DNA from: Macropodus opercularis
Lineage: Eukaryota > Chordata > Actinopteri > Anabantiformes > Osphronemidae
Assembly (NCBI GenBank): GCA_030770545.1
Contig: CM061100.1
Coordinates: forward strand, 5,339,501-5,403,500
Direction: 5' to 3'
Length of the DNA stretch: 64,000 bases
Shown in pieces: positions 27,326-38,900 of the stretch (positions are counted from its first letter, which is position 1; each line of letters begins with the position of its first letter). The notes under the pieces were generated by a model. The model did not search any database. It was not told the origin of the DNA and saw only the letters and a program-made list of their open reading frames with translations. The translations under genes were made by a program, and so were the position numbers.

Positions 27326-30300
27326 TCCACTTGCAAATGTGTTAAAACTATATTTCTGGGGCTGCAGCTTTAATAATGTGCTAAACTCCTGCCAGGCTCA
27401 GGCATCTACGACTTCCCCCTTTGCTATTGGTGATTAAAATATCATCATAGCTTAAATTAGCACTTCATTAGCAAAACCAGTCATTGCACAACGGAGCGAC
27501 AAGGACTCTCGGCAAACAAAAATACATACACGGCTTCAACAAATAAGAGAGCAGAACATGAAATGAAAAGTCTAAATAATTAAAGGGATGTGAAAACAAA
27601 GTATCATAAGCATAATAAGATTCAAAAAGTGCCCAGAGCTGGGGAATTCAAGTCTTCACAGTGCTATGTAGAATACATAAATAATGAGTGGGTACGCACA
27701 CGAGAAAGGCAGAGGAGAAAAATATAATGTGAAAGGGAACGGAGAGAGATGTGTAGATAGAGTTAGAGGGAGAAAGAGAATGCTAAGGACAGTAAGAGTT
27801 GCTGTCAAGTGGAAAATGGAAAAGTGGAAGGCGTGAGATTTCTTCACTGCTGGCTACAATAATGCATATTTCTCCAATGGGGAGCTTCAGCCCAGTCCGC
27901 AGCAGGCCACCGAGCCCATCAGCCTTTGGCCACATCCTAATCACTGCTTAATTATTTAGTCTGAACAACTACTCTCAAGCGCGCTTTGTTTTCTTTTTCA
28001 TTGTAATCCTATTGCACATGTTTATTCTCTTCTGCTGTCTCGAGTGAAAACAAACAAAGCCTACTTTTTTCTTTTTTTGGTTGAAATTACATGGTTTGCC
28101 AAGAGCAATAAGAGCAGTGAGTACTCCCCATAGTCAGCAGTCAGAGTTAGAATCTTCCTTAATTTGGCCCACATTTCTGTTCCACACGATAAAGGTTGGT
28201 GCCTCTCATTATACTTTATAATATAGCTGATCTTTAGAGACCCAGAGATATATTGTCTCAAGATAATTGAAATAAAGATGATTAAAAACTGAAGTAAACT
28301 GTTTGGGAAATGATTTAGAGCCGTTTAAAACACTCTCCTACTGCCCTTCTCTGCTTTTTACCTTATAGTAATTGAACATTATGTAGCTTTAGTTCAATAA
28401 ATAGTTGGTATTTGCATATTCTGAGCAACGCGTAGCATAGTGCCTTTAGTGAAATTCCTTCTGACTTCCCTTATTAGGTCTTACATGCATGAAAGTTTCA
28501 ACCTACAGAGAGAAGTGAAGCAGCAGTTTTCTGTCCCTTGTGATTCATAGTTGATTTATGCTTGAACACTCTGCACCGCAGTGCTCATAATAATGCATTT
28601 GTGCTGTCCAACCCGCCTGACTCTTACTTAGTATTCCACACTTTGTTTCCTTAACAATGCACTAAAGGTGCAGTAACGGTTTCCTTTCCCCTTTGTAATA
28701 AGCTTTAAATGGTGGCAGGACACGGCGACGCGTGCCGGTCTGCAACGGGGAAGAGCGATCTGTGGATTTGTAGACATTAAGGACGTCTAGAAACGTCTCT
28801 TTGTGTTCTTGCATATGGTCACGTGTCACCTTTGGAACGTTCGACTGTAGTTTGGGCAATCTAATGCGACTCATTCATTCAGTTCCTGTCGACGTAGATC
28901 CTGTAAAGCAGAACTCCAGCAGTCACGTACTCTCCTGTGTTAGAAGTTCCCCAAAGATGTGACAAAACACTGGTTTTTGCTTTCGAAGAAGCCTTCAAAG
29001 TCTTTTCTCTCTTTTTCTTGCAATGATAAAACGTGCGATGCCGTTTGCACCCTGTGTGCTCCGTCCTACGTTTTGTAGCAGATGGACAATTAGAAGTATG
29101 GTACATGCATGCTGAGCAGCTTCCCACACACTGGCTGCAACATTGCCACATGTGGTGAGATACCTGTAACACCATTCATTCTACGCTCCCAGTTCCAGGT
29201 TTTTTACCAGAAACCTTTCACTCTATTTTACAGGTGACATCTGCGAACCAGTCACAACAGGTTTTAAACATTATGTCTTCACGAAGCTTTACAAAAAAGG
29301 AGAAAATAAATCTGAGCTGAACTGAAACAACATTCAACACAGGAAAGGTAGTTTACAAAGACCTTATTCAGGGAGGAACAGATTCTAGATGTTTAATAAA
29401 ATGACTTAAATTTCAGGAATGGTGATGTTTGTCTGGTGTTAAGGTAAAACGTGTTATCTGTTTCTGGACACGACTGAGTCTCCTATTGTATCACTATGAA
29501 AATGAGTTTGTTTTTCATTAGAGGAGGCAAAGGCCTGGAGTAGTGTCATCTTCATTCATCTGTTTCTGACCCTCCCTCCCTCCCCCTGCAAGAAAAAAAA
29601 ACGCCCTCATGACTGATGGACCTGCTGGCTATTTGGACATCTGTCTTCTCCTTCGTAGCCTTGGCAGGGAGAGGTCTGGGTACAGTGTGACAGGCTTCCG
29701 CCGCGGCGTGTATTAACACCAGGAAGAAACATCTCTGTGGCCTAAGCCTCAGAGATCAGCCATTAGTAGGTTGTCAATCTAGCCAGCGCTAACTGTCTTA
29801 TGGGCAGCTAGGAGGTAGAATGTGCCCATGGCTTCCAACAAGGAGGAGATTTGAGATCATTACAGTCCAGATAAATTTAGCTCCTGTGAGGGCATTATGT
29901 CTTGGCTGGAGCAGAATATGGCACAATTATTGTAGTTATGTGGATAATGGCGTCAAATCTGCACAGAATAAAAGTGTATTTTTACTTGACGGGGGTAAGG
30001 CTACGAGCTGACATTAAGGAACACATGCTAACCATTAATTAGCAACTGAGTGGTGTCAACGTTGGCACATTCCTGCTGAATTCTCCAACTTGAGGTCACT
30101 GAGGAAGCAGATGCTCACGCGTGTTGCCAATAAAAACACTGTTAAACATGTTTTTAACAACTTGCAGACGGCCCACACCTGATAGTATCCTATTCTAAGT
30201 TTAATTTGTTTATTTTATTCACCACTGATAATGAGAAACTTTTTTTCTGAAATACAGCGTATGACACAATGTCAAATTAGTGTATTTTTATCTTCCATGT

Positions 30301-32900
30301 CAAACTGTTGAATCCATCTCACTATTCTTTACCATATTACTCACTACTGAACATCTACATGGACACTGAACACCTACAATACATCAGTCACAGGTTTTTA
30401 TTCATTTTGAGGATTAGTTATTGCATAGTTTCTATCCACACAGTCTTAGAATGTTTTTTTTTTCTAATTTTCTTTACAACCAAAACAGGAAGAAAAGTCT
30501 TATTTAACTTCCAAAGCCTCTGAGAACAGGAATATTCAGACAGTAAACAAACCTGTGATGATTACTTATGTTTACATGGCCAAACACTGTTGTTAGCAAA
30601 AGTACTGAAGTGTAAGAATCCCTCTGTTTAGCTTGTAAACCGACTGGGAAAAGTTCTGAAAGTGCTCAGGAAGTTGGCAGAAGTTGGTTGTTTAATTTTA
30701 GCTGGATGTTTAAAATTGGTAGAAAAAAAAAATTGCAATTGGGCTAAAAACCGTTGTTTCGTCTTGTCGGCACACAGACCTTGATTTTATCTGCCTGTAA
30801 GGTGCAGAATCAAAACAACCCGTCACCTCATTTTATCTCCAACATCTGCTGTGCCAAATGTCCAAGAAATCTGTTTGCTTACCCGTCCTCTGTAATTACC
30901 AGCCATCCAAAAACAAACACAAACAGTTCAAATAGAAAGCTGTGAGCTTCTAATTTGTAGAAACTTGTTTGAACGACGTTCGGTGGCCTCGACTTAAACA
31001 CATGCGCATACACCAACATTTTGATCTAAGCGTGACTCTGTGCTATGAAATGGACTTTAGATCACTTTTCAAATATTAGTCAGACATTCTTTTCGTCTGA
31101 CTTCCTGTTTCTTCTGTTTGCCTGCTTTTTTTTTTTTTTACATCCCTTTCTTTTTGGCACGCAAACCGTTCCTCGTCACCAAGTCCCCTTTTTGTAGATG
31201 GGCAAACTTGTCTCCGTCCAGTATTCTGCTTGTCAACACCCACGTGCACACACAAAGAGCAGAACCATCAGACATGTGTACACAGTGCAGCGGTGGGATT
31301 AATGGTCCACTATGGCGTTCATGACCAAAAATTTGCAGAGCTTTATCCCCAGTAGTTCTGCTTCAGCAGGTGTAACACATAAGACGTCTGATATCAAGAA
31401 ATCTCTATGATGTGCTTGGTTGCTTTGGTCTTTTTTTGAAAAAAGATGACAGACAGACGGAGTATGCAAGCAGAGCTCACAAGTCTCACTGAACCTCTGC
31501 CTGTACTTTTATACTGACCTATGTACTCGTCGTCTGACTTTAAATGTGTTCCAGGGGGCATTTAAGTAACCACAACAGTGTTGCCTGCAGAGTTTATTTA
31601 TTTACGTTGTGGACAGGCTGCTACATTTAAGGCGCTCAAGGTTGGGGGCTCAGTGTTCCACCACCATGTGATATTAATCTGTGTTGGGGGATGTAACATG
31701 TATTTGGAAATCCATTTGCTCCAGTGACTCCAGTTAATCAGAATGAGCTGATCACCACAGTCAGAGGGAAAGTTTCAAATTAAATCCTATGACCAGTAGA
31801 ATTAGGAAATTTAACAACTTCAATGATCCCTGGAGAATTTTATGTCCACTATCGTGAAGACAACTTGTCATATGTCACCTCGGCTTCCGAGCTAATGACT
31901 CGGTAATGACACCATTTATCCATTTAGCCTCATTGAGCGCCACGCGACGCTGATCCCGCCAGGTGCTTTGCCCATTGGTGGATGCTTCATGTGGATCATT
32001 GGAGAGGTAGTGAGTTGCAAAGCTGTGGGTGAGCGCTGTGGACACCGCGATGCCCAAATCAAAGTTGCCTTTTCTACATGACTGGACTTTGACCTATGAT
32101 CCAATATTTCAGCGTGGAAATATATTTTCAGGGATTTTCATTTAAGGGCTCCTAATAATTTTAGTTGGCACGAAAATTTGTTTTTACTATGTGGTATCAT
32201 GTTGGTCAATGCAGCTCTATGCATGTAACTGCTTTTAAGCTTGACAACTCCAGCTGCATTAAGGATCATTAGGATGAAGTTTTAAAACATTAACCTTACG
32301 TTGATATTAACTGGTTTGATCAAATCATGTTACATTTTGATATCTATGGTTTCATCATATTGAAGTAAAGTAAATTACGCCATTTGAGGTGCCTAAGCTA
32401 CACAGCAGTATCATGCATATCGCTAAGCAACAAATGAATGATGAATGTTTGATTCATCTGTAGTTTAAATTATGCAGCGTATCCATATACTTTTCATGTG
32501 CAACAGATCGCATCCCATTATAATATCAAAAACGATCATAAATTTATACATGTAAGCTATGTATAAGCTCTCAAAAAAAAAAAATAAAAAAAATAGCAGC
32601 CTGTGAGGAATGTAGATACTCTGATAGGCCAGAAAGAAGTGGGTTTGTGTCTGATACATTAGACATAAAGTGTCGGTGCTGGATTCATATTGGTTTTATC
32701 AAAGGTGGAAAAATGTAAGAATATCTAATACGAATGTCAAGAGGCTCTGAGGTCACCCTGCACTTGTTAAACTAGAAGTGTGGCTTGGAAATGGGCAGGT
32801 AGCTGGACCTGTCAATCACACAACAAGAGAGTGTGTGTTATTTATGAGCATCTAATAATGAATTCAGTCCGCCTGTCCCACTGACCTGACAGTCTGCCTC
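24400..32900. other. Apparent intergenic DNA upstream of brinp1
   Basis: No supported gene. Three overlapping frames at 25586-26037 (one of 143 codons, cysteine-rich) share the same DNA on both strands and have no recognisable domain, so they are judged chance. A long GT microsatellite lies at 27.28 kb. The stretch 29600-30010 has a less degenerate look, with several homeodomain-like words, and is a candidate conserved non-coding element that comparison would have to confirm. Confidence 0.55.
27281..27324. repeat. (GT)22 microsatellite
   Basis: Forty-four bases of uninterrupted GT, the longest simple repeat in the window. It produces runs of valine/cysteine or threonine/histidine in the overlapping open frames, which are therefore artefacts. 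Confidence 0.97.
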
Positions 32901-32955
32901 AGTAAAGAAAACTTTGGCGTTTCTGTAGCGTGTTTAACATCTGGAGCTCGGTTCT

Positions 32956-32976
32956 TTCAGGACCATGGGCAGCGAC
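32956..32976 (+). promoter_or_regulatory. RE1/NRSE-like REST binding site, copy 1
   Basis: The 21 bases read TTCAGGACC, then ATGGGCAG, then CGAC. Against the recalled RE1 consensus (TTCAGCACC, A, C/T, GGACAG, CGCC) I count 18 of 21 matches, with changes at positions 6, 14 and 20. RE1 is bound by the zinc-finger silencer REST/NRSF, which represses neuronal genes outside neurons. The site lies about 0.9 kb upstream of the presumed brinp1 exon 1 donor and 46 bases before a second, better copy. Confidence 0.65.
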
Positions 32977-33001
32977 CAGCAGATTTAAACTTGAGCTGTG
33001 T

Positions 33002-33022
33002 TTCAGCACCATGGACAGGCAC
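33002..33022 (+). promoter_or_regulatory. RE1/NRSE-like REST binding site, copy 2
   Basis: The site reads TTCAGCACC, AT, GGACAG, then GCAC. Both halves that matter most for REST contact (TTCAGCACC and GGACAG) are perfect with canonical spacing, and only the last few positions depart from consensus. Its right flank also resembles that of copy 1 (ACCA, then CA, then GATT and AAC), suggesting local tandem duplication. BRINP1 is a neuron-specific gene, so REST control fits, but binding is inferred. Confidence 0.75.
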
Positions 33023-33656
33023 CACCATGGATTAACCGTCATGTGGAGCCTCTCCACAGATTCTCTCATACAAGAGTTACACTGCGGATCAATCACAGCC
33101 AAGTTGACATTAGCGCTGCCTCGTAGTCACGTTGTATTGTATGCAAAGTACTCAGGCTGCACGTGGGATACCGTGTCTAGTGCTTAATACCTTCTCACGT
33201 CCTTTGTGTGTTCTTTTTTGCATTTTATCTGCTCTTAGACTCTTAGATTTCCCCACTTTTTTGTTTGACTAGTATCGGTCAAACCCGCGGTGTTGGCCAA
33301 CACATCGTGAAAGATGTAAATATTTACTTATGAGCAGTGACAAGTCACGACGCGGCTTCTTATCCTCGTCCACCCTCGGCTCCCTCTGCCTTCCGCCTCA
33401 TACAGTCCAGACCCACCCCTTACTGTCTGCCATGACCGTCCTCCACAATACAAGACTGTATTCTTTGTACCTCCCCTTTCTCACCCTCAGTCAGTGCATC
33501 CTAGCCTCCCTTCCTAGATATCCGTCCCACACCTCTCCGCCCGCAAACAGCTCCTACGGTGAGAAAAAGAGAACAGAATAGTTTCAAACACGTCGGCATA
33601 AATCTCCCATCCAGAGCTCCCTTTTTTTCTCCTTCTCCCCCCTCCTGACGGACTTC

Positions 33657-33722
33657 ATGACTTTATTCCTCTGCGCGCCAATGCCCGAGACCACGCCGAA
33701 AAGAAGGATTTCTCTCCTTTGA
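33657..33722 (+). CDS. Upstream ORF 1 in the presumed brinp1 leader, 21 codons
   Basis: An ATG at 33657 opens a frame of 21 codons plus TGA, wholly inside presumed exon 1 (peptide begins MTLFLCAPMP). A second in-frame ATG lies at codon 9. It ends two bases before the next upstream ATG. Translation is conjectural; such short frames usually act by consuming scanning ribosomes rather than through their peptide. Confidence 0.25.
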   Translation: MTLFLCAPMPETTPKRRISLL

Positions 33723-33724
33723 GC

Positions 33725-33877
33725 ATGAAAAGGATTGCCAAATCATCCGCAATCCAACATCACCGCCTGAGCCACCAGCATGAACACTGGATACATATGC
33801 TCCAGCAGAAGTTGTTGGGTAGAGAACTAACACATCTTGGACCACAAATACAGCGAAGAGGGGAGAGTCAGTTTTAG
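33725..33877 (+). CDS. Upstream ORF 2 in the presumed brinp1 leader, 50 codons
   Basis: An ATG at 33725 opens 50 codons plus a TAG whose last base is the last base of presumed exon 1, so the frame ends exactly at the splice donor. The peptide is basic and rich in His, Gln and Arg (begins MKRIAKSSAI, ends QRRGESQF), with no signal peptide or known motif. It is short but longer than most upstream ORFs. A role in damping brinp1 translation is inferred. Chance is possible. Confidence 0.25.
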   Translation: MKRIAKSSAIQHHRLSHQHEHWIHMLQQKLLGRELTHLGPQIQRRGESQF

Positions 33878-34776
33878 GTAAGTACGGCTCGGACCGCTAA
33901 AATAACATGGAGGTATCTTATATATTTATATATATTTCTGTCTATCACTGACCACGAGGTAGTGGCTGGGGAGGCAGGGCTATATTGTGGCACAATTGTG
34001 GCGATGTTGCGTGGTCAGCATGCTACTGGGGTGGCCGGTGGTATCCGTTTCAGGATGGAGGCGATGTTTTCTTTCTTACTAAATAATCGCGGTGCAGATC
34101 CCGTCTCTCTCTCTATGCCCGGACCGACTGTCGACGAAGCTTTGTGAGATTATCAAACCCCGACACCATCAGCGTGTCTCGTAAATGCACCCTCTCTGAA
34201 CGTTATGCACTTGAGTTATTCTCTCGATCATGTGCGCTCGACTGCGTCCTCGCTGCACTTTGTGAGGCGGCATCTCTACAGAGGTGATGCTGCAGACGTG
34301 CGGATCCGAACGAGCATTAAATACTGGGAGAAACAACGGTATCTGGTGTTTTTTTGGGGGGAGTGGGGGACCTGCCACGGCTGCAATGACTGGCGTCACA
34401 GGGGTGAAGGTGTATTAGCAGGCCCGCAGAGCACTGTGCTGTCGGCGGCAGTATTTGTATTCAGGCTAAAGCCGCTCTCGGGCCAGTCTTGGCGTTTCTC
34501 TTTACATCCATGTTGATCGGTTCGTCCCGGGGGCAGTGAAAACTAAAAGTCACCCCATCGTGGACGCTGCATATTCAGCGAGCTGCCAATGATTCCTGTT
34601 ATTATAACCATGTTTGTGGATCAATTACACCCCGTGGCAAATTCTGTGAAAGCTGCGAAACACAGTCAGCTGAACCTGGGTTTGTGTGTGCGCGCTGATC
34701 CGTCTTGTACGTGGCCCTGGGCGCATGAGAGTGCGCGTGCACGAAAGCAAAGCAAGCACGTACATGCTTGTTATGA

Positions 34777-34794
34777 GTGTGTGTGTGTGTGTGT
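34777..34794. repeat. (GT)9 microsatellite
   Basis: Eighteen bases of uninterrupted GT just downstream of the presumed promoter, in intron 1. Confidence 0.9.
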
Positions 34795-35911
34795 CACCAG
34801 TGAGGCAAAGTTGCCGTTCCGTGGTCCCTGAAGTTGCTGTGATTGCTGTTCCACTGACTAACTGCGAGGGGAGCTCATGCTCTTTTACACTAGGTGTCAT
34901 TTTGTGGCTAAAGGCAAGATAACTGTGTGTGATATTGATACCAACTCTATGAAATTAGAGAAGCGGCATCTGTTTGAAATTGCTCCGGAAGCATTTATCT
35001 GCACTTCCATGACTGCCACTGCAATTTTTGTTTTGTTTGTCATTGTTCCTTTTCTGGGAAGTGGGTCTAATTAGCTACATTCATGTAGAATTAAATATAT
35101 CCAGAAGAAAAGCACTTTGTACGTCCATGGTTGTCAGGTTTACACTGTAATTTCATTTAATTAAAAGTGAATAGGCCACAGCGAACAAAGCAAGATCTCA
35201 GTCTAACTCAAACATTGTTTTACTTAACCTTTCAAGTACAGAGGCAGAAACTGCCAGCGCGGCGCCCGACTGTGAATAATCCCACTGAATTCCAAGTTAA
35301 GCTTTAATGTTTGAAATTACCATTACATTGATAACAAGTCAATACATCCTGCACTACTACTGTTCTGCCTTCGTCTCCACATGTGCAGTGCAGAAAATTG
35401 CACTGGCAGCGGAAATTGCAGGAAGAAAAGCTGCCTTATGCCTCATTCAGTCTCGTGGCCTTTTCAGTGGCAGCGCTGGTGAGATGTAATCACTTTCCGA
35501 GGGAAATCATTTCCCCATCGCACTGCCAAACTGAAAATGCCAACAGTAGCTTAAAGCTAAATTTGTGTCAATGTTTTAGATGACCCATTACTGATGAAGC
35601 TTTCAAGTTCTGAATAGAGAACATTCAACAGTCGAGGTTCCTTTGGAGGAGAAACCTACTGAGGAATTCTCTACCACGAAGCTCAAAGAATAAGAGAAGC
35701 AAACTATAATTAGAAGAAATAAATGACACTGGTAATTCATTCACCCTGTGCTGCTCCAGCCAGTTTTTATTGGCAGAACCCATCTCTCCCTTTATGTCTG
35801 TGTGTTTCTGATACTTGTATCGGCAATGCATTGTTTTTATGTGGGTGCCGGCTGCAGCTGTAGTGGCCAGAAGGCTGCTTCCCAAGAGGTTTAGAAAGAA
35901 AAAAAAAAACC

Positions 35912-35936
35912 CCAACAAAAACAGAGTTTTTGTTGG
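35912..35936. repeat. Perfect 11-bp inverted repeat, 3-base loop
   Basis: CCAACAAAAAC at 35912-35922 pairs exactly with 35926-35936 around the loop AGA. It follows an A-rich run. The A/T-rich stem may be a chance palindrome. Confidence 0.8.
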
Positions 35937-38900
35937 AAACAAACAACAGGGTCACATAATGACATGTGACAAAGTCTCACAGAAGTCGAGGGAAGCTTAC
36001 AGCAGTTTTGAAAGGCAGCTGAGTCGCTTGACCTCCACTAGGGGCTGTGTGACCTATGTGGGGCTGCTTTGAGTCCAATTTGTGTTCAACCCTGCTCCTA
36101 CAGTTTACTCTTCAAAGAATTCTCAGCCCGAGGCTCATAATTAAAGGCTGGGTAGCTAATTATAAGTAGTTAATTGCACTCTTGCACACCATAAAATTCA
36201 AATCGTGTAAAGTGTTGATTAACAATTCCAGAAAGAAATTTCTCTTTTATTTTGCTTTTGTTTACAAGATCCTCTCAGTTCAACGCATAGTTGTCTGAGA
36301 GGGTTTCGTGAAGGGACATTTTAATATTCATAGCTGGATTTATTGCTGTTCACCATCGTTGCCGGTTACCGGAGACGTGAAATTTGGACTCGGTATGAAG
36401 CCTCGAAGGAGCTAAAAAATAATCACGACAGGGACAATTTTATTGTTATAAACTATTTAGGAATTCAGTACACATAATTTCTCATCTGAATGCTGTGGCC
36501 TGTCTCTGGTTGCCTCGCATCTTTCTTTTCCCCCACTCACAGCAGGGGACCGCAGTCTGAATGCTTGTGACAGAACACCAGCACCATTTTGAATCAAGAA
36601 ATGAATTGCACATCAAAAGTTGACAGACAAACCAACAGAAATCTGTCACTTATTCGTCAAATATATATTCACTTTCAGTTCCAGAAAGCAGAGCCTGTGT
36701 GTGCTCATATTCTGACAGCTGATAAGCATGATTATGTAAGTAAAAAATTATAGTTACACATTCAATTTATTTGCAGCAGCTGCAGCCATATGTGGTTTTG
36801 TGCTCGTTTTAACTGGTCACAAAGTGGAAGTGTAAATTTGTCAGAACGTGCTTATTTGCTTAACGTACTAGCACCTCTGCATCTGTGCGTCGTGACCTAA
36901 CATTTAGTGGTTGCTAAGGAGGAGGCGCTGGATGGAAAAGTGATGCTAAATTGAGCCTCTACAAACCTGACCCCGGTGTCATTAAGCACTGCCAGGGAGT
37001 TGGGTTATTACTCCTTAAAAATATAACTCTGACAAGACGGTAATAACTACAGTAATTTGTCTTGTCTGACACTGCATTGGACTTTGGTTTGATGATGGCA
37101 CTGGTTATATATTTATGTGAATTTTCTGCTTTGTGTAAGTGCGAGTAGGAAAATGGAGAGAGATGTTTTGATTTGCTGTGGTCTTTCACATCACTGGACA
37201 ATGGAGGCCTGCACTGGCCAGGGATTACAAATAGAACATTTAACTTAATTTGGCTCACTGTTGCCTCTCATGTTCTCTCCAGCAATATAATTTGATCTGT
37301 TCCAGTCTAGAAGATGTGTCTGAGTTATTTCAAACAACATACAGCCATCCCAGTTTTAAAATACCTCACAGTTCTAATTTATATGGAGATGAACTGCGGC
37401 TGTGACTAAGATTAGGTAATTGGAAGTTTTGTTGGGGATCTTTTCTTTACCACCTGCAGCTGTTAGACCATAAACATTTTGGGAACATTTGTTGAATGTG
37501 GTAGATATTAGCCACATATAATTTTTATTATTATATTATAATGGTCAAAATGCAAGTCCAGTGTCCTAGCATTCATATAAATAAATAAACAAATGTCTAT
37601 GTATAAGCAATAGATATACTGTCCATGTACTGTGTGACTGCTCCACTTTTAGTTTTCCTTACTTGAATTACTGGCCAGACTTTTGTGTATCACTTTCATG
37701 TAAAACGCAGATGTTCTGTCAAAGAATTAGAAAGTAAATAATTCCCACAGTGTTTAAATATTGTTACAAGTCACACACTTACTGTTCCAGTTTAGAAACT
37801 TAAGATATTACTTGTGTGAGTGTGTCAGCTTTGTGCCTACTGGCGCGAAAAGCCACGTTATAAGATTAAAACAATCACGGGAAGATAATCTTTTGGAAAA
37901 ATCTTAATTAGGCATCTCACAGAGAAGGTTTTAATCTTTTGCAATCTTCCCATTGCTGACAAGCAAGCGAGACGCACTCCCTGCTGGAACATTTGGGTAC
38001 CCCTAATTATTCCTTAAGAATAAAGAAACGTTTTCTAAAACATTTCAGAGAACTGAGGTTTGACTCACGAAGCCTGGATGGAGATGAGAAGCTGCTATTT
38101 TCAGCAAATACAGCATGTCCCAATTTTGAAAAATTAAACAGTGGAGCAGTCATTTGGGAGAGAGTGGAGATTCATAGACTGACCCATGACCGATGTGATG
38201 CTGATGAGTCAATGCACTTTTGGCCCGTGCCAAATGGCTCAGCATCAGTGACCTATTTTGCAGTTCAGGGCAGCACACAATGCAGCAAGTAAATGATCAG
38301 ATTTGAATATTCAAATTGGGCTGAGCAAACATGTGGTGTGTAGTAAATAGTTTCTTATCTGGCTTAACTAAGCGATCTGTGCTTGGTTATGAAATCTTGT
38401 CACTGGATCAACATGTGTATGTTACGTTTAGCCATTAGTGAAAAATTGTGACCTGACTTGTGATCTAATTGTGAAATGAGTCTGTGATGACGATAATTAG
38501 TCGCTGCAAACACAAACTGGAAAACTTCTCTTGCCAAAACCTTTTTTCTTTTACCATTCTGACAATATTATTACGATTATGTCCACCTCTTTACACGCGG
38601 AAAAGTCATGAAAGTGATCTCACTGGTTGCAGAGGGAGCAAAGCTATCCACTAAATAAAAGATGGAATTGATTCAACACAAGCATTGGTCTTAATAGAAG
38701 AGAGAGAAAGTCCAACATGCTCTGTTTTATGTTTTGTAGTGGTCTCTGTCAGGGCTGCAGTGTGTAAAGCAGCAACTTCTTCTCCTTCTTGAAATCATAA
38801 CCCTTTCTATGAAATGGTGCCTCATCCATTCATGCACCGGGAGAAAAATGTGGTTTAGGCTCATTGCTGCTGCCCTTTAAGGACTAAACAAAGCCACAGG

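Larger units (their letters stand above)
33600..33877 (+). other. brinp1: Presumed non-coding first exon of brinp1
   Basis: The right border is a strong donor, TTTTAG|GTAAGTAC, at 33877/33878; the left border is unknown and the start given is approximate. The stretch is CpG-richer than its surroundings and follows tandem RE1 sites. The downstream coding exon begins with leader sequence before its ATG, so at least one upstream 5' UTR exon must exist, and mammalian BRINP1 likewise has a non-coding first exon (family knowledge). The joining of this exon to 52657 is inferred, and another first exon within 33-52 kb is possible. Confidence 0.45.
33023..34600 (+). promoter_or_regulatory. brinp1: Probable brinp1 promoter and CpG-richer region
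   Basis: CG dinucleotides are visibly denser from about 33.65 to 34.55 kb than in the flanking DNA, as expected around a vertebrate housekeeping- or neural-type promoter. No clear TATA box at a fixed distance was identified, so the transcription start cannot be placed. The region contains the presumed exon 1 donor and lies just downstream of two RE1 sites. Open frames here (for example 33330-33581 and 34205-34516) have no recognisable domains and are probably side effects of higher GC. Confidence 0.5.

Noticed and set aside
27098..27373. Open frames with long Val/Cys or Thr/His runs
   Set aside because: They are translations of the (GT)22 microsatellite.
36030..36060. CCACTAGGGGCTG as a possible CTCF site
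   Set aside because: The core departs from the CTCF consensus at the conserved GGC, so the match is too weak to list.
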